Origin: an uncultured Acetatifactor sp.
Lineage (GTDB): Bacteria; Bacillota; Clostridia; Lachnospirales; Lachnospiraceae
Assembly: GCA_934433135.1 (NCBI GenBank)
Contig: CAKRZO010000017.1
Location: 12,709-76,708, forward strand
Direction of reading: 5' to 3'
Length of the DNA: 64,000 nucleotides
Each line of letters starts with the position of its first letter. The stretch's first letter is position 1. Both the position numbers and the translations under genes were made by a program. Below are positions 8,434 through 17,842 of this stretch, one piece after another. The notes beneath the pieces are model-generated. The model made no database searches. It was not told the origin of the DNA and saw only the letters and a program-made list of their open reading frames with translations.

Positions 8434-9474
8434 TTAATTTGTTCCTGATCCGGCGGATTTCACCAGACGGATACGAACAGCTCTCTGATGACAGCCGGCA
8501 TCTGCCGTAATCTGGGGAATGGCTTTGCCGCCTTCTGTTTCCGAAAAATCCGTAAAATGAACATGCCCGGCCGCAACGGCAAAAACCGGACTGTCCTCTG
8601 CAAAGGTAAGCTGCAGGAATTTTTCCGAAGAAGAATTGGGATAAATACCGCCGTAATTGCCGGCTCCCAATACCACGGGGGAACTCCAGGCTTCTTTTGC
8701 TTTTTCCAGAACCGACTGGGTAAAAAGCGGGACATGAAGCAGCAGAAGAACCGGTTTGGACTGTGCAAGCAATGCGCGATAAGGTTCCAGAACCGATTCC
8801 GGAATCTGGTTGGAACTGTTATTGACTGCCGCAATGACAAAATCATCGTATTCCAGAACGTGAAAATCCGGATTGTCATCCATGTAAGGAGACAGCTTTT
8901 CCAGATAATCGGTCCTGCCTTTTTCCGTCATATATTCCCAGGGATATGTCCAGTCATGATTACCGGGAGTATAAATATAGGGAACAGAAAATGTTCCCAA
9001 GGTGTTTTTTAACAAATCCAGATTCGCACCGGAGGGGCAGTCAATGATATCGCCGCCCAGCAAAAGACCGTCCGCCTGCTGTTCTTCCACATAAGAAAGC
9101 CAGAAGTCCCATGTCTCTTCCGGAGTGGTGCCGTCGGGAGCGGTAAATTCCGTAAGACGCTTTGTAATGTACTCGTTTTCTTCCGAAGAAGCGGAAGGAT
9201 CGGGAAGCGTCATATGCAGGTCGGTAAGGAAATAAAGGGTATATTCTCTCTGCGCACCCGGGAGAACGATTTCATAGGTATCGATGTCTTCTTCCGATAG
9301 CTTCGCCTGCCCGGATGATGCGGAAGTTGTTTTGACGTCCGCATGGTCGGCTGCCTCATTCGTCGGTGCCGTCTGCTTTGGCCGAAAGGGATTGGCCGCG
9401 CAGCCGCCGAGAAGCAGGGCAAAACTCAAAAAAATGATGCAACAGGAATAAACAGCATGTTTCATCCGATTCAC
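8434..9474 (-). CDS. Metallophosphoesterase lipoprotein
   Basis: A 346-residue protein with a signal peptide and lipobox LLGGC near residue 25, so probably anchored outside the membrane. The calcineurin-like phosphoesterase motifs are visible in order: FLTDLH (D and H ligands) near 81, GGDIID near 140, GNHDW near 170, LLHVPL near 246 and GHVHF near 305. These supply the residues of a binuclear metal centre. Substrate unknown. The start codon overlaps the stop of the upstream PHP gene by 4 bp (ATGA), so the two are co-translated and may share a phosphate-scavenging role. Confidence 0.87.
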   Translation of the reverse strand: MNRMKHAVYSCCIIFLSFALLLGGCAANPFRPKQTAPTNEAADHADVKTTSASSGQAKLSEEDIDTYEIVLPGAQREYTLYFLTDLHMTLPDPSASSEENEYITKRLTEFTAPDGTTPEETWDFWLSYVEEQQADGLLLGGDIIDCPSGANLDLLKNTLGTFSVPYIYTPGNHDWTYPWEYMTEKGRTDYLEKLSPYMDDNPDFHVLEYDDFVIAAVNNSSNQIPESVLEPYRALLAQSKPVLLLLHVPLFTQSVLEKAKEAWSSPVVLGAGNYGGIYPNSSSEKFLQLTFAEDSPVFAVAAGHVHFTDFSETEGGKAIPQITADAGCHQRAVRIRLVKSAGSGTN

Positions 9475-10268
9475 AGATCCTTTCCGTCAAGACCTTCCGC
9501 ACCGGTCATAAAACGAATGATAAACTCCGGTTCGGCATAGTTGAAAACCAGCTCTTTGGGGAAGCCGACTTCCGAAAGAAGGGCTTCCGCCAGGGGAGCT
9601 TCCCCTACCAGTGCAGCTCCGTGACTGTCGCTGGAAAGTACAATCGGATGCCGATAGGACATACAAAGAGAGAGGATTTCTTTCATCGTCTGTCTGGTAT
9701 CGCCCCGATACCCGTGAGGGGAAAGGGATATTTCATTGATCTCCAGAAGAACCTGATGGGATACGGCTCCCTTTACCAGCTCTTCACAGTCTACCGGATA
9801 GTGCGTATCATCCGGATGCCCGATAATTTTGACGTGAGGATTTTCCATGGCATGCAGATAAGCTGCGGTGTTCAGGCGTCTTGCCTCCTGTTCATCGCTC
9901 ATAACCTGGGCTCTGTTAAAAAAAGAACTTCTATGATAAGCGGGACTTACAAAAGACTGCGGGTGGATGCTGGCAATACAGTAATCCAGGCAGCACAGCG
10001 TTGCTTCCGACAGATCAAGCTTCCCCTCCGGATTTAAAATATTGGCTTCCGCGCCATATAAAAGCCGCATGCCGGCTCTCATTTTCGGTGCCATTTTCAG
10101 ACTGCGGAAATAATATTCCCGGCAGGCGCCCGGTGTGGCGGGACCATGATCCGTAATTCCAAGGATGCTCATTTTTTTCTCTGCTCCGGCTTTTGCCAGA
10201 TCCGCAATGGTATCTGTCGTCCCGTGTCCGCCGGCAACAGTATGTGTATGAAGATCTACAGGCAACAT
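9471..10268 (-). CDS. PHP-domain phosphatase (YcdX-like)
   Basis: A 265-residue protein with a complete PHP metal site: VDLHTHT near residue 4, GITDHGPA near 37, GAEANI near 67, IIGHPDD near 150, and SSDSHGA near 210. Such proteins hydrolyse phosphomonoesters using a trinuclear metal centre; E. coli YcdX is the best known relative. Presumably cytosolic, as no signal peptide is seen. It is the first gene of a minus-strand pair with the metallophosphoesterase (4-bp overlap), possibly continuing to the GerA-like gene. The substrate is not predictable from sequence. Confidence 0.87.
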   Translation of the reverse strand: MLPVDLHTHTVAGGHGTTDTIADLAKAGAEKKMSILGITDHGPATPGACREYYFRSLKMAPKMRAGMRLLYGAEANILNPEGKLDLSEATLCCLDYCIASIHPQSFVSPAYHRSSFFNRAQVMSDEQEARRLNTAAYLHAMENPHVKIIGHPDDTHYPVDCEELVKGAVSHQVLLEINEISLSPHGYRGDTRQTMKEILSLCMSYRHPIVLSSDSHGAALVGEAPLAEALLSEVGFPKELVFNYAEPEFIIRFMTGAEGLDGKDL

Positions 10269-10400
10269 GCTGTTTTCCTCCGATTTTCTCCAAAAGTAAA
10301 TCCTTCCCCAAGTAGCTTTATTATATTCTCTTTTTGTTTCGAAATCAAGACAAATGCCCTTTCTTTAGTAAATATTTAGCAAAAAATAAGGGAATTTCAA

Positions 10401-10467
10401 TTGTATCCTTTTCCATGAAATGGTACAATAATACTACAGTTCAGCCGGGGAGGTACACCTGAACTGT
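10401..10467 (+). promoter_or_regulatory. Promoter followed by a short hairpin at the expected transcript start
   Basis: TTGTAT (10401-10406) and TACAAT (10424-10429) are 17 bp apart. At the expected +1 begins a perfect 9-bp inverted repeat, ACAGTTCAG (10436-10444) and CTGAACTGT (10459-10467), with a 14-nt loop. These arms are the terminal sequence of the dispersed palindromic repeat family, here in minimal form. It lies about 250 bp upstream of oleate hydratase. Confidence 0.5.
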
Positions 10468-10542
10468 TACGTCACAAAATACTTTCATTTAGACAAATGC
10501 GAATAAGTGTTGAAATTTCGAACATTGCAGATTTTGTGTTTA

Positions 10543-10660
10543 TTGTTTTCCTTTTTGTTAATTATTATAATGGGGTAAAAGTTCAGTCATGCGATCATGC
10601 AGACAGATTTCATGCTTGCATGAGAAGCTGTCTGTGTGATTGCATGAACAACTGAACTTT
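10543..10660 (+). promoter_or_regulatory. Second promoter of oleate hydratase with a long leader hairpin
   Basis: TTGTTT (10543-10548) and TATAAT (10566-10571) are 17 bp apart. At +1 begins an 83-bp imperfect palindrome: AAAGTTCAGT (10578-10587) pairs with ACTGAACTTT (10651-10660), CAGACAG (10600-10606) pairs with CTGTCTG (10628-10634), and CATGCTTGCATG (10611-10622) closes the tip. Transcripts from here would start with a stable hairpin, which could protect the mRNA 5' end or regulate it. The hairpin belongs to the dispersed repeat family. Confidence 0.6.
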
Positions 10661-10720
10661 AAAGATTACAAAACTACGAAACTACGAAACCACAAAATCA
10701 CACAACAGGAGGTAAACACC

Positions 10721-12511
10721 ATGTATTATTCTGCAGGAACTTATGAAGCATTTGCACATCCGGAGAAGCCGGAAGGAGTTGACAGGAAATCCGCTTATAT
10801 CATCGGAACCGGTCTGGCAGGACTGACAGCGGCATTTTATCTGGTTCGTGACGGGCAGATGAAAGGTGAAAATATTCACGTGCTGGAGAAACTGGATCTG
10901 GCAGGCGGCAGCTGTGACGGGCGCAAGGATATTACCAAAGGATTCTATATGCGAGGCGGCAGAGAAATGGACAACCATTTTGAAGTGATGTGGGACGTTT
11001 TCAGGGATGTCCCGTCCATTGAGACTCCGGGCGTTTCCGTATTGGATGAGTATTACTGGCTGAACAAGCATGATCCCAACTATTCTCTGTGCAGAGCATC
11101 CGTCAACCGCGGAGAAGATGCTCACACGGATAAGCAGTTTAAGCTGGATAAGGAATCCGCCATGGCTCTTTCCAAACTGTTTATCACGCCGGAGAAGGAT
11201 TTGGAGGATAAAAAGATAGAGGAGGTTCTGCCGGATAGCTTCTGGAGCACCAATTTCTGGCTTTACTGGCAGACCATGTTTGCATTCCAGCGTTGGTCCA
11301 GTGCCCTGGAAATGAAGCGTTATCTGTGCCGGTATGTGCACCATATTGACGGACTGCCGGATTTCAGTGCACTGCGTTTTACCAGATATAACCAGTATGA
11401 AAGCATGATTCTGCCGTTAGTGCGTTATCTGGAAGAGCATCACGTGACCGTGGAGTACGGCATGGATGTGAAGAACGTTGTGATTGAAAATACCAACGGC
11501 AGACGGGTCGCAAAACAGATCCTTTACCGAAAAGACGGGGAAGAAAAGACCATTAATCTGACGGAGGATGATCTGGTATTTATTACCAACGGTTGCTGTA
11601 CCGATACTTCCTGTTACGGCGATCAGAATCATACACCGGATCTTTCCCAGGTCAAAAACGGTGCCGGAGAATCCTGGGATCTGTGGAAAAACATTGCAAA
11701 ACAGGCGCCGGACGGGGAATACGGTAATCCGGATAAGTTCTGCACGGATTTTGAGGCGACCAACTGGATGAGCGCTACGGTTGCCACTTCCAACGAAGAG
11801 ATTCTGCAGCATATCATAAAGATCTGCAAGAGAGATCCCAGAGAAGGAAAGGTAACCACCGGAGGCATTGTAACGGTAAAGGACAGCGTAAACAATTGGT
11901 ATCTGTCCTGGACCATTAACCGTCAGCCGCAGTTTAAATCCCAGGATAAAGGCATGGTACTGATCTGGCTCTATGCACTGAATACCGACAAGGAAGGTAA
12001 TTATGTCAAGAAGCCCATGCGGGAATGTACCGGAGAAGAAGTATGCAGAGAGTGGCTGTACCATATCGGTGTTCCGGTAGATCATATTAACGAGCTGGCT
12101 GCCAAAGCCTGCAATACCACTACTTGCTTCATGCCCTTTATCAACGCCTTTTTCCAGCCGCGGAAAAAGGAAGACCGTCCGCTGGTTGTGCCGGAAGGTT
12201 CTGTGAATTTCGCATTCCTGGGACAATTTGCAGAGACACCCGGAGATACGATTTTTACCACGGAATATTCCATGCGTACCGGTATGGAAGCAGTATACAC
12301 GCTGTTGAATGTGGACAGAGGCGTACCGGAAGTGTGGGGCAGCAAATACGATGTGCGGGAACTTTTAAGAGCCTGCTACTATGCAATTGATAAAAAGCCG
12401 CTGGCACAGATGGATCTTTCCTTCCTGGAAAGAGAAGCTTTAAAAGTGGCACTGAAAAAAATAAAAGGTACGGATGTGGAAATCCTCTTAAAGGAGAGCG
12501 GACTGATCTAG
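10721..12511 (+). CDS. ohyA: Oleate hydratase
   Basis: A 596-residue FAD enzyme adding water to the cis-9 double bond of oleic and related acids, giving 10-hydroxystearate; in gut bacteria this detoxifies unsaturated fatty acids. The FAD-binding GTGLAGLTAAFYL is near residues 27-39, followed by VLEKLDLAGGSCDG and the conserved GFYMRGGREMDNHFE near 75; DLVFITNGCCTD and NFAFLGQFAE near 495 are also typical. Full length for the family. The start at 10721 is fixed by a strong CAGGAGG site 9 bp upstream; an upstream in-frame ATG (10640) lies in the leader hairpin and is unlikely. The P-type ATPase gene follows within about 20 bp, suggesting one operon. Confidence 0.95.
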   Translation: MYYSAGTYEAFAHPEKPEGVDRKSAYIIGTGLAGLTAAFYLVRDGQMKGENIHVLEKLDLAGGSCDGRKDITKGFYMRGGREMDNHFEVMWDVFRDVPSIETPGVSVLDEYYWLNKHDPNYSLCRASVNRGEDAHTDKQFKLDKESAMALSKLFITPEKDLEDKKIEEVLPDSFWSTNFWLYWQTMFAFQRWSSALEMKRYLCRYVHHIDGLPDFSALRFTRYNQYESMILPLVRYLEEHHVTVEYGMDVKNVVIENTNGRRVAKQILYRKDGEEKTINLTEDDLVFITNGCCTDTSCYGDQNHTPDLSQVKNGAGESWDLWKNIAKQAPDGEYGNPDKFCTDFEATNWMSATVATSNEEILQHIIKICKRDPREGKVTTGGIVTVKDSVNNWYLSWTINRQPQFKSQDKGMVLIWLYALNTDKEGNYVKKPMRECTGEEVCREWLYHIGVPVDHINELAAKACNTTTCFMPFINAFFQPRKKEDRPLVVPEGSVNFAFLGQFAETPGDTIFTTEYSMRTGMEAVYTLLNVDRGVPEVWGSKYDVRELLRACYYAIDKKPLAQMDLSFLEREALKVALKKIKGTDVEILLKESGLI

Positions 12512-12534
12512 GCATCCGTAAGATGGAGGAAAAC

Positions 12535-15168
12535 ATGCAGTCGGAAGCATATCCGCAAAAAGGTTTAACTGCCGCAGAGGTACAGGAGCGTATGGAAAAA
12601 GGACTGGGGAACCATACGGATGTATCGGCAGGCAAAAGCGTAAAGGAAATCATTCTTTCCAATACGTTCACACTGTTCAATCTGATTTTTCTGATCATAG
12701 CCGTATTGCTGTGTGTGGTTGGTTCCTTCCGGAACCTGACTTTCCTGCCGGTGGTAATCGGCAATACGTTGGTGGGAATTATACAGGAGATCCGTGCCAA
12801 AAAAGTGCTGGATCAGATGAGCCTTTTAAATGCTCCCCATGCAGTGGTTCTTCGGGACGGGGAAAAACAAAAAATCCGTTCCGAAGAACTGGTAAAAGAT
12901 GACGTGGTTTGTTTTTCTGCCGGCGACCAGATCTGTGCGGACGCAAGAGTTCTGGAAGGGCATGTGATGGCCAATGAGGCCCTGCTTACCGGAGAAGAAG
13001 ATGAGATTGGCAAGGATCCCGGGGACAGCCTGCTTTCCGGGAGCTTTGTCGTGTCCGGAGAATGTCAGGCGGTATTGGAAAAAGTAGGTGCGGAGTCTTA
13101 TATTGCCGGACTGACGGCTCAGGCGAAAAAAGCAGATGAGGGCGAACAGTCGGAAATGATCCGCTCCATTAATAAGATCGTGAAATGGATCGGTATCCTT
13201 CTGGTGCCGATCGGCGCTGTTTTATTTTACCAAAGTTACTATGTGGCACAGGTGTCCTTCAAGGAAAGTGTGGTAGCCATGGTGGCGGCCGTAATCGGCA
13301 TGATTCCGGAAGGGCTATATCTTCTGACCACAGCCGCGCTGGCGCTGGGAACGATCCGCCTGGCCAGACAGAAAGTGCTTTTGAATGATATGAAAAGCAT
13401 TGAAGCCCTTGCACGGGTAGATGTTCTGTGCGTGGACAAGACCGGAACCATTACCGAACCGGGCATGCAGGTGGTGAAACTGGTAGCAGCTGCGGATGCC
13501 GCGGAAATCTCAAAGTACCATAAAACACAGATAAATGAGGAAATACAGACAAACAGGGGAACACGGGAAAACAGGGAAACACAGGGAAATAGAGAAGAAC
13601 AGGAAAACAGTGAAACACAGGGAAATAGAGAAACACAGCAGAATGACAGAATGCAAAAAACAGGACAGAATCCTGTTGAACAGAACTGGGAAGAACGCCT
13701 GTATGCGTATGTCTGCGCAGCACGGGATAACAATGCTACCATGGATGCCTTAAAGGACTGGTTTTTGCAGGATGGCAGCAAAAAAAATACCGAAGGCAAT
13801 GTGCTGGCAGTGATGCCGTTTTCTTCTTCCGTAAAATACGGAACCGTTACCTTTTCCTCCGGAACGGGCATTCTGGGAGCACCGGAATTTGTACTGAAAG
13901 AGCATTTCGAGGAATATCGCAACTTTATAGAAAACTATGCGGCACAGGGATACCGCGTGCTGGTTTACGCATTCTTTGAGAGCAACAGACAGGGAGAGAT
14001 GGCAGACTGCTTCCCGGCTAAGGTACAAAAGGCACCCACGGCAGAAAGCGGACTTCCGACCGATCTGCGGCCGCTTGGCTTTGTCGTCCTCTCCAATAAA
14101 ATTCGGGAAAATGCCGAAGAAACCTTCGCATATTTCAAGAAGCAGGGTGTGGAAATCAAGGTCATTTCCGGTGATCATCCGGAAACCGTTTCGGAAATTG
14201 CGCGGCTGGCAGGCATTGAAAATGCGCAGAAGGCAATCGATGCCTCTCTGTGGAAAGATAATGCGCAGCTGGAAAAGGCTGCGGAGGAATATACCGTATT
14301 CGGACGGGTGACTCCGAAGCAGAAACAGGAACTGGTAGCTGCGCTGAAAAAGAAGGGACACACCGTGGCCATGACCGGCGACGGTGTTAATGACATTCTT
14401 GCCATGAAAGAGGCTGACTGCGGCATAGCCATGGCTTCCGGCAGTGAGGCGGCATCTTCCGCTGCCCGCCTGGTTTTACTGGATTCTGATTTTGCACGTA
14501 TGCCCGGTGTCGTGGGCGAAGGCCGCAGAGTCGTCAACAACGTGCAGCGCTCCGCCAGTCTTTTCCTGGTAAAAAATATTTTCTCCTTGCTGCTCTCCAT
14601 TATGTCGTCTTTGCTTCTGATTACGTATCCGCTGGAACCGGCGCATATCTCGCTGATCAGCATGTTTACCATCGGTCTGCCCGGATTTTTACTGGCATTG
14701 GAGAACAATCATAACCGCATAGAAGGCCACTTTTTGAAAAATGTGCTGAAAAAAGCACTGCCCGCAGGACTTACGGATGCTATAGTGGTAGGTTCCCTGG
14801 TGATCTGCGGCCGGGTTTTTGCCCTGCCGAAGGATGACATTGCCACCGCGGGCACCCTGATTCTTGCTGTGGTCGGCTTTATGATTCTGCGCAGAATCAG
14901 CCTGCCCTTTAACAAATACCGCACATTTGTCTACCTGCTGAACCTTCTGGGAATGGCACTCTCCTTTGCATTTATTCCGGATTTCTTCGCCATTGTCTGG
15001 ATCCCGGCTACCAGCGTCCTTCTTACGATTATGTTCTCCTTTGCAGCGGAATCTTTATTCCGCCTGCTGACCGGCATTCTGGATCGAACAGAGAAAAGAC
15101 CGCGGGTTTCACGGGAAAAAAGAGTGAAAAGCTTGAAAACAACGTTAAAACGTGCAAAGAAAAAATAA
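12535..15168 (+). CDS. P-type cation-transporting ATPase (CtpE-like)
   Basis: An integral membrane ion pump of 877 residues from ATG 12535, which has GGAGG 6 bp upstream (an in-frame ATG at 12523 overlaps that site). Visible family motifs: LLTGEED in the actuator domain (TGE is canonical), PEGL in membrane helix 4, the phosphorylated Asp in DKTGTIT, then TGDGVNDILAMKEADCGIAM in the hinge. The PEGL helix without the PEGLP proline and the overall order fit the CtpE-like group, linked to calcium uptake in mycobacteria; ion specificity here is inference. The nucleotide domain contains an unusual hydrophilic Q/N/E/R/T insertion of about 50 residues (13520-13670) with a 12-residue repeat. It follows ohyA closely. 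Confidence 0.88.
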   Translation: MQSEAYPQKGLTAAEVQERMEKGLGNHTDVSAGKSVKEIILSNTFTLFNLIFLIIAVLLCVVGSFRNLTFLPVVIGNTLVGIIQEIRAKKVLDQMSLLNAPHAVVLRDGEKQKIRSEELVKDDVVCFSAGDQICADARVLEGHVMANEALLTGEEDEIGKDPGDSLLSGSFVVSGECQAVLEKVGAESYIAGLTAQAKKADEGEQSEMIRSINKIVKWIGILLVPIGAVLFYQSYYVAQVSFKESVVAMVAAVIGMIPEGLYLLTTAALALGTIRLARQKVLLNDMKSIEALARVDVLCVDKTGTITEPGMQVVKLVAAADAAEISKYHKTQINEEIQTNRGTRENRETQGNREEQENSETQGNRETQQNDRMQKTGQNPVEQNWEERLYAYVCAARDNNATMDALKDWFLQDGSKKNTEGNVLAVMPFSSSVKYGTVTFSSGTGILGAPEFVLKEHFEEYRNFIENYAAQGYRVLVYAFFESNRQGEMADCFPAKVQKAPTAESGLPTDLRPLGFVVLSNKIRENAEETFAYFKKQGVEIKVISGDHPETVSEIARLAGIENAQKAIDASLWKDNAQLEKAAEEYTVFGRVTPKQKQELVAALKKKGHTVAMTGDGVNDILAMKEADCGIAMASGSEAASSAARLVLLDSDFARMPGVVGEGRRVVNNVQRSASLFLVKNIFSLLLSIMSSLLLITYPLEPAHISLISMFTIGLPGFLLALENNHNRIEGHFLKNVLKKALPAGLTDAIVVGSLVICGRVFALPKDDIATAGTLILAVVGFMILRRISLPFNKYRTFVYLLNLLGMALSFAFIPDFFAIVWIPATSVLLTIMFSFAAESLFRLLTGILDRTEKRPRVSREKRVKSLKTTLKRAKKK

Positions 15169-15225
15169 CTGCGAAGCAACCCCCTAATATTGTATTTTGA
15201 AAAGTTTAAGAAGTGTTTAAGTTGA

Positions 15226-15254
15226 TTGACAACTTATTTTAGGCAATGTACAAT
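15226..15254 (+). promoter_or_regulatory. Sigma-A-type promoter
   Basis: Perfect TTGACA (15226-15231) and TACAAT (15249-15254) with a 17-bp spacer. It would start transcription about 55 bp before the small secreted protein gene, independent of the P-type ATPase operon. Confidence 0.7.
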
Positions 15255-15314
15255 TATGACTACAAACAAGAACACGGAAATCTTATTAAAAATTTCAAGA
15301 AGGGGGAAAATAAG

Positions 15315-15809
15315 ATGTTAAAAAAGAATCTATCCATTCTGTTATCGATCCTGATAACTGTCGTAATGACCATGTCTGTATTTGCAATGAAAGAGGACAA
15401 AAACGCAGAGATGACTGAAGCCGCAAAGGCAGCAGAAAACACAAAGACAACCGAAATTACAGAGAGAACTGAAAACGCAAGGACGACTAAAACCACAGAG
15501 CTGACAGAAATCTGCACCAGACATACGTACACGCAATCTGCGGCATCTCCCAGCTATAAGCGTACCGGTAAAGATACCCACGCTCTTGTGGTGCCGACAA
15601 AAGTATGCACAAAGTGCAAATCGGCATTGCAAAGTCCTATGAAGACAGGGGAGTCAAGACCGCATGACTTAATAACGGTATCCTCTTCGTGTGACGGAGA
15701 GACTCATACCCTGATTTACTCTTGCGATGCCTGCGTTACGTTAGTTCATGAGACGAAGGAATGTCCCAGAGGACTTCATACAGGAGATTGCCGTTGGCTT
15801 CCGTTCTGA
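15315..15809 (+). CDS. Small secreted cysteine-rich protein of unknown function
   Basis: A 164-residue protein from ATG 15315, preceded by AAGGGGG. Residues 1-25 form a Sec signal peptide (basic start, hydrophobic core, VFA cleavage site). A low-complexity stretch of TTE(I/L)TE and ENARTTKT repeats follows, then a C-terminal domain with paired cysteines (VCTKCK, CDAC, plus single Cys residues), which may bind a metal or form disulfides. I do not recognise the family. It has its own consensus promoter and a strong terminator, so it is a single-gene unit. Confidence 0.7.
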   Translation: MLKKNLSILLSILITVVMTMSVFAMKEDKNAEMTEAAKAAENTKTTEITERTENARTTKTTELTEICTRHTYTQSAASPSYKRTGKDTHALVVPTKVCTKCKSALQSPMKTGESRPHDLITVSSSCDGETHTLIYSCDACVTLVHETKECPRGLHTGDCRWLPF

Positions 15810-15829
15810 TAAAAGATGTTTACAATTGT

Positions 15830-15856
15830 AAACCGGGTTCGCAAAGAACCCGGTTT
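15830..15856 (+). terminator. Rho-independent-type hairpin after the small secreted protein
   Basis: AAACCGGGTTC (15830-15840) pairs perfectly with GAACCCGGTTT (15846-15856) around a 5-nt loop. The T-tract is short (TTT), so termination may be partial. Confidence 0.7.
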
Positions 15857-15876
15857 CCTATGAGGGGATATAAGTT

Positions 15877-17249
15877 ATGAAACAAACACTATTACAGATT
15901 CGGCGTAAACCATTAGCCAGTTTAAGTCTTGTGGTTCTGCTTTTTCTTTTTTCTGCTTTTTGCAGTACAAGTTTTGTACTGTATTCCGGTCTTAAAAGTC
16001 AATTAAAAAAAACGATTCCCAATATACGACATTAGCTGTCCCGGTAGAATACGATTGGGGAAAAGCAGGTGAATATGTAACCAATGAGGATGGAACACAA
16101 AATTGGACGGATGGCAGAGTGTTTGTCAGTAGTCAGAGGATTGAAAAGGCTCTGGCGGAAGCTAAGCAGCCTTATAATGTTCTTCATCATTGCATGCTTG
16201 CAGCACATACAAGCGGGTTGCAGGGTGCCACTTCCGGTGCGCTGGATCCTTTGCGATATGTGGATGCTTTTGATGCTGCACGCTATAATCGCTGCGTCAT
16301 GGCACTTGAGTGTACGGAAATCGATTATTCACGCAATGAGCTTAAGGGTGGAATGGCAAACCTGAGCCATTATGTAGCTCAGTTTCAAATATTGGATATC
16401 CTGAGTCGTATGGATGTTTATGATCTGCCGTTTAGTAAAGATAACATTGAGATTTTCAGCAGACTGTTCCTGGAGGATGGATCATTTCCTTTTAAAGCGG
16501 GGCATAAGTATCTGGTGCGAGGAGGATATTCGGATTGTGAAGTAACGGGAATTTTGAGATTTGAAGAAGGCAGTGATAACAGGAAGGTTATAAAAATACG
16601 TGCCAGTGAAGTGGAACCGGAGGCGCGATCCTTGTATTTTACCATCTATAGTCCGCATCTCAATTTCCCGGATACAGAAAGTGGCAATTATACTTATATC
16701 TGGGATGACGACTTCAATTTCGTCTCCGGTACAATGGGAACGTTGAAAAATTATACGTTAGGTATGGTCTATACCGATGAGTACACGCGGGGAGTGGTGC
16801 CGGAAGACAGTCTGCCCTTTTTTGCAGAGTACACAGGAGATCTGGAGAATTTCCTTGCTTCCGAGGAAGGACGTCCCTGGGTGGAAGAGATTATTCCGGA
16901 ATGTCAGTTGAATTACGAATCGGCAATGGGACTGCACGCTCTGCGGCAGGATATGATTTTTGTGCCGAAAGCCTCTGTTCCGGATGCAGAACAGTTTGAA
17001 GATCCGGAAAGTCCTTTCCTAAATTCGATTCTGTTAAAAAACGGGGAAGCGGAAGCGTTCGAATCTTATCTGGTATCGAAAGATGCCGGAGGTTACTTTT
17101 ATCCTCTGCCTGCTGGTGCAGACGGCGGCCATGGCAGCGGGATGCATGATTTGCGGATACCGGATGGTTCACGGCGAACAGTTGATGAAAAAAGAATAAA
17201 AAAGCGGCATCATATATATTTTGAAACCTTATACCACCAGTGCTCTTAA
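15877..17249 (+). pseudogene. Decayed FtsX/MacB-type ABC transporter permease (frameshifted, 3' end lost)
   Basis: ATG 15877 has a GAGGGG site and starts an N-terminus typical of FtsX-type permeases: a basic QIRRKPLAS followed by one membrane helix. The frame breaks in an A8 tract (16005-16012); with one more A the protein continues as NDSQYTTLAVPVEYDW into the long extracellular domain read in the next frame (through 17249). The three C-terminal membrane helices expected of this family are missing. Coding similarity to the extracellular domain ends about 17150-17220, where the sequence joins the remnant of a DUF4143 ATPase gene. No cognate ABC ATPase gene is nearby. The frameshift could be a sequencing error, but the lost 3' end cannot. 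Confidence 0.7.
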
Positions 17250-17708
17250 CCGGGCTATTCGAACCCCAAAATTGTATTTTCGGGACACCGGGCTTTGCTG
17301 CTATCTGACAAGATGGCTGACACCGGACACTTTGAAAAACGGAGCTATGGCGGGGGCTATGTTTGAGACCTTTGTTATAAATGAAATTTTGAAATCCTAT
17401 TCCAACGAGGGGATTGAGTACGGTTTCAATGTTTTTTATTACAATGGGAAGGACAGGAAAAAAAGAAGGAAAACGGTGAAGAAGTTGAAGTGGTCGGAGA
17501 AATTGATCTGATCCTTCAGGAAGATGGTATTCTATATCCCATTGAGATTAAGATGTCCGCAACCCCCGGGGCAGACATGGCATCGGAATTCAATGTACTT
17601 GATGGCATACCCGACAAGAAAAGGGGAATGGGCGCTATCATCTGTTTATATGACAAGAAGCTTTTTTTGAGAGAGAACCTGATCGCATTGCCTATAGAAT
17701 ATATTTAG
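17222..17708 (+). pseudogene. Remnant of a DUF4143-type ATPase, C-terminal part only, frameshifted
   Basis: The first frame gives TPKLYFRDTGLCCYLTRW, then FETFVINEILKSY, a typical DUF4143 C-terminal region. It goes out of frame in the A7 tract at 17458-17464; with one extra A it would continue KKENGEEVEVVGEIDLILQ and then the DUF4143-type nuclease-like GEIDLI...YPIEIK motif, ending at TAG 17706-17708. The P-loop half is absent, replaced by the permease remnant. Third member of this ATPase family in the window and the only broken one. Confidence 0.78.
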
Positions 17709-17842
17709 CCAAAAAAATTTGTGAAATTTACGTGAAAGGGCTACACATTTTGAGAAAAATACGGTAAAATAAGAAGGCGTGTATAATCAGGGTGGTTTTT
17801 ACCCAAAAGTTAAGAAGGAACAAGGGAAGGAGACATGGTATT

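Noticed and set aside
13239..13922. Long open frame antisense to the P-type ATPase (also 4645-5232, 11417-12226, 44111-44893, 52718-53467 on the minus strand)
   Set aside because: They oppose strongly recognisable genes, have no ribosome sites or family motifs, and reflect codon bias of the sense gene.
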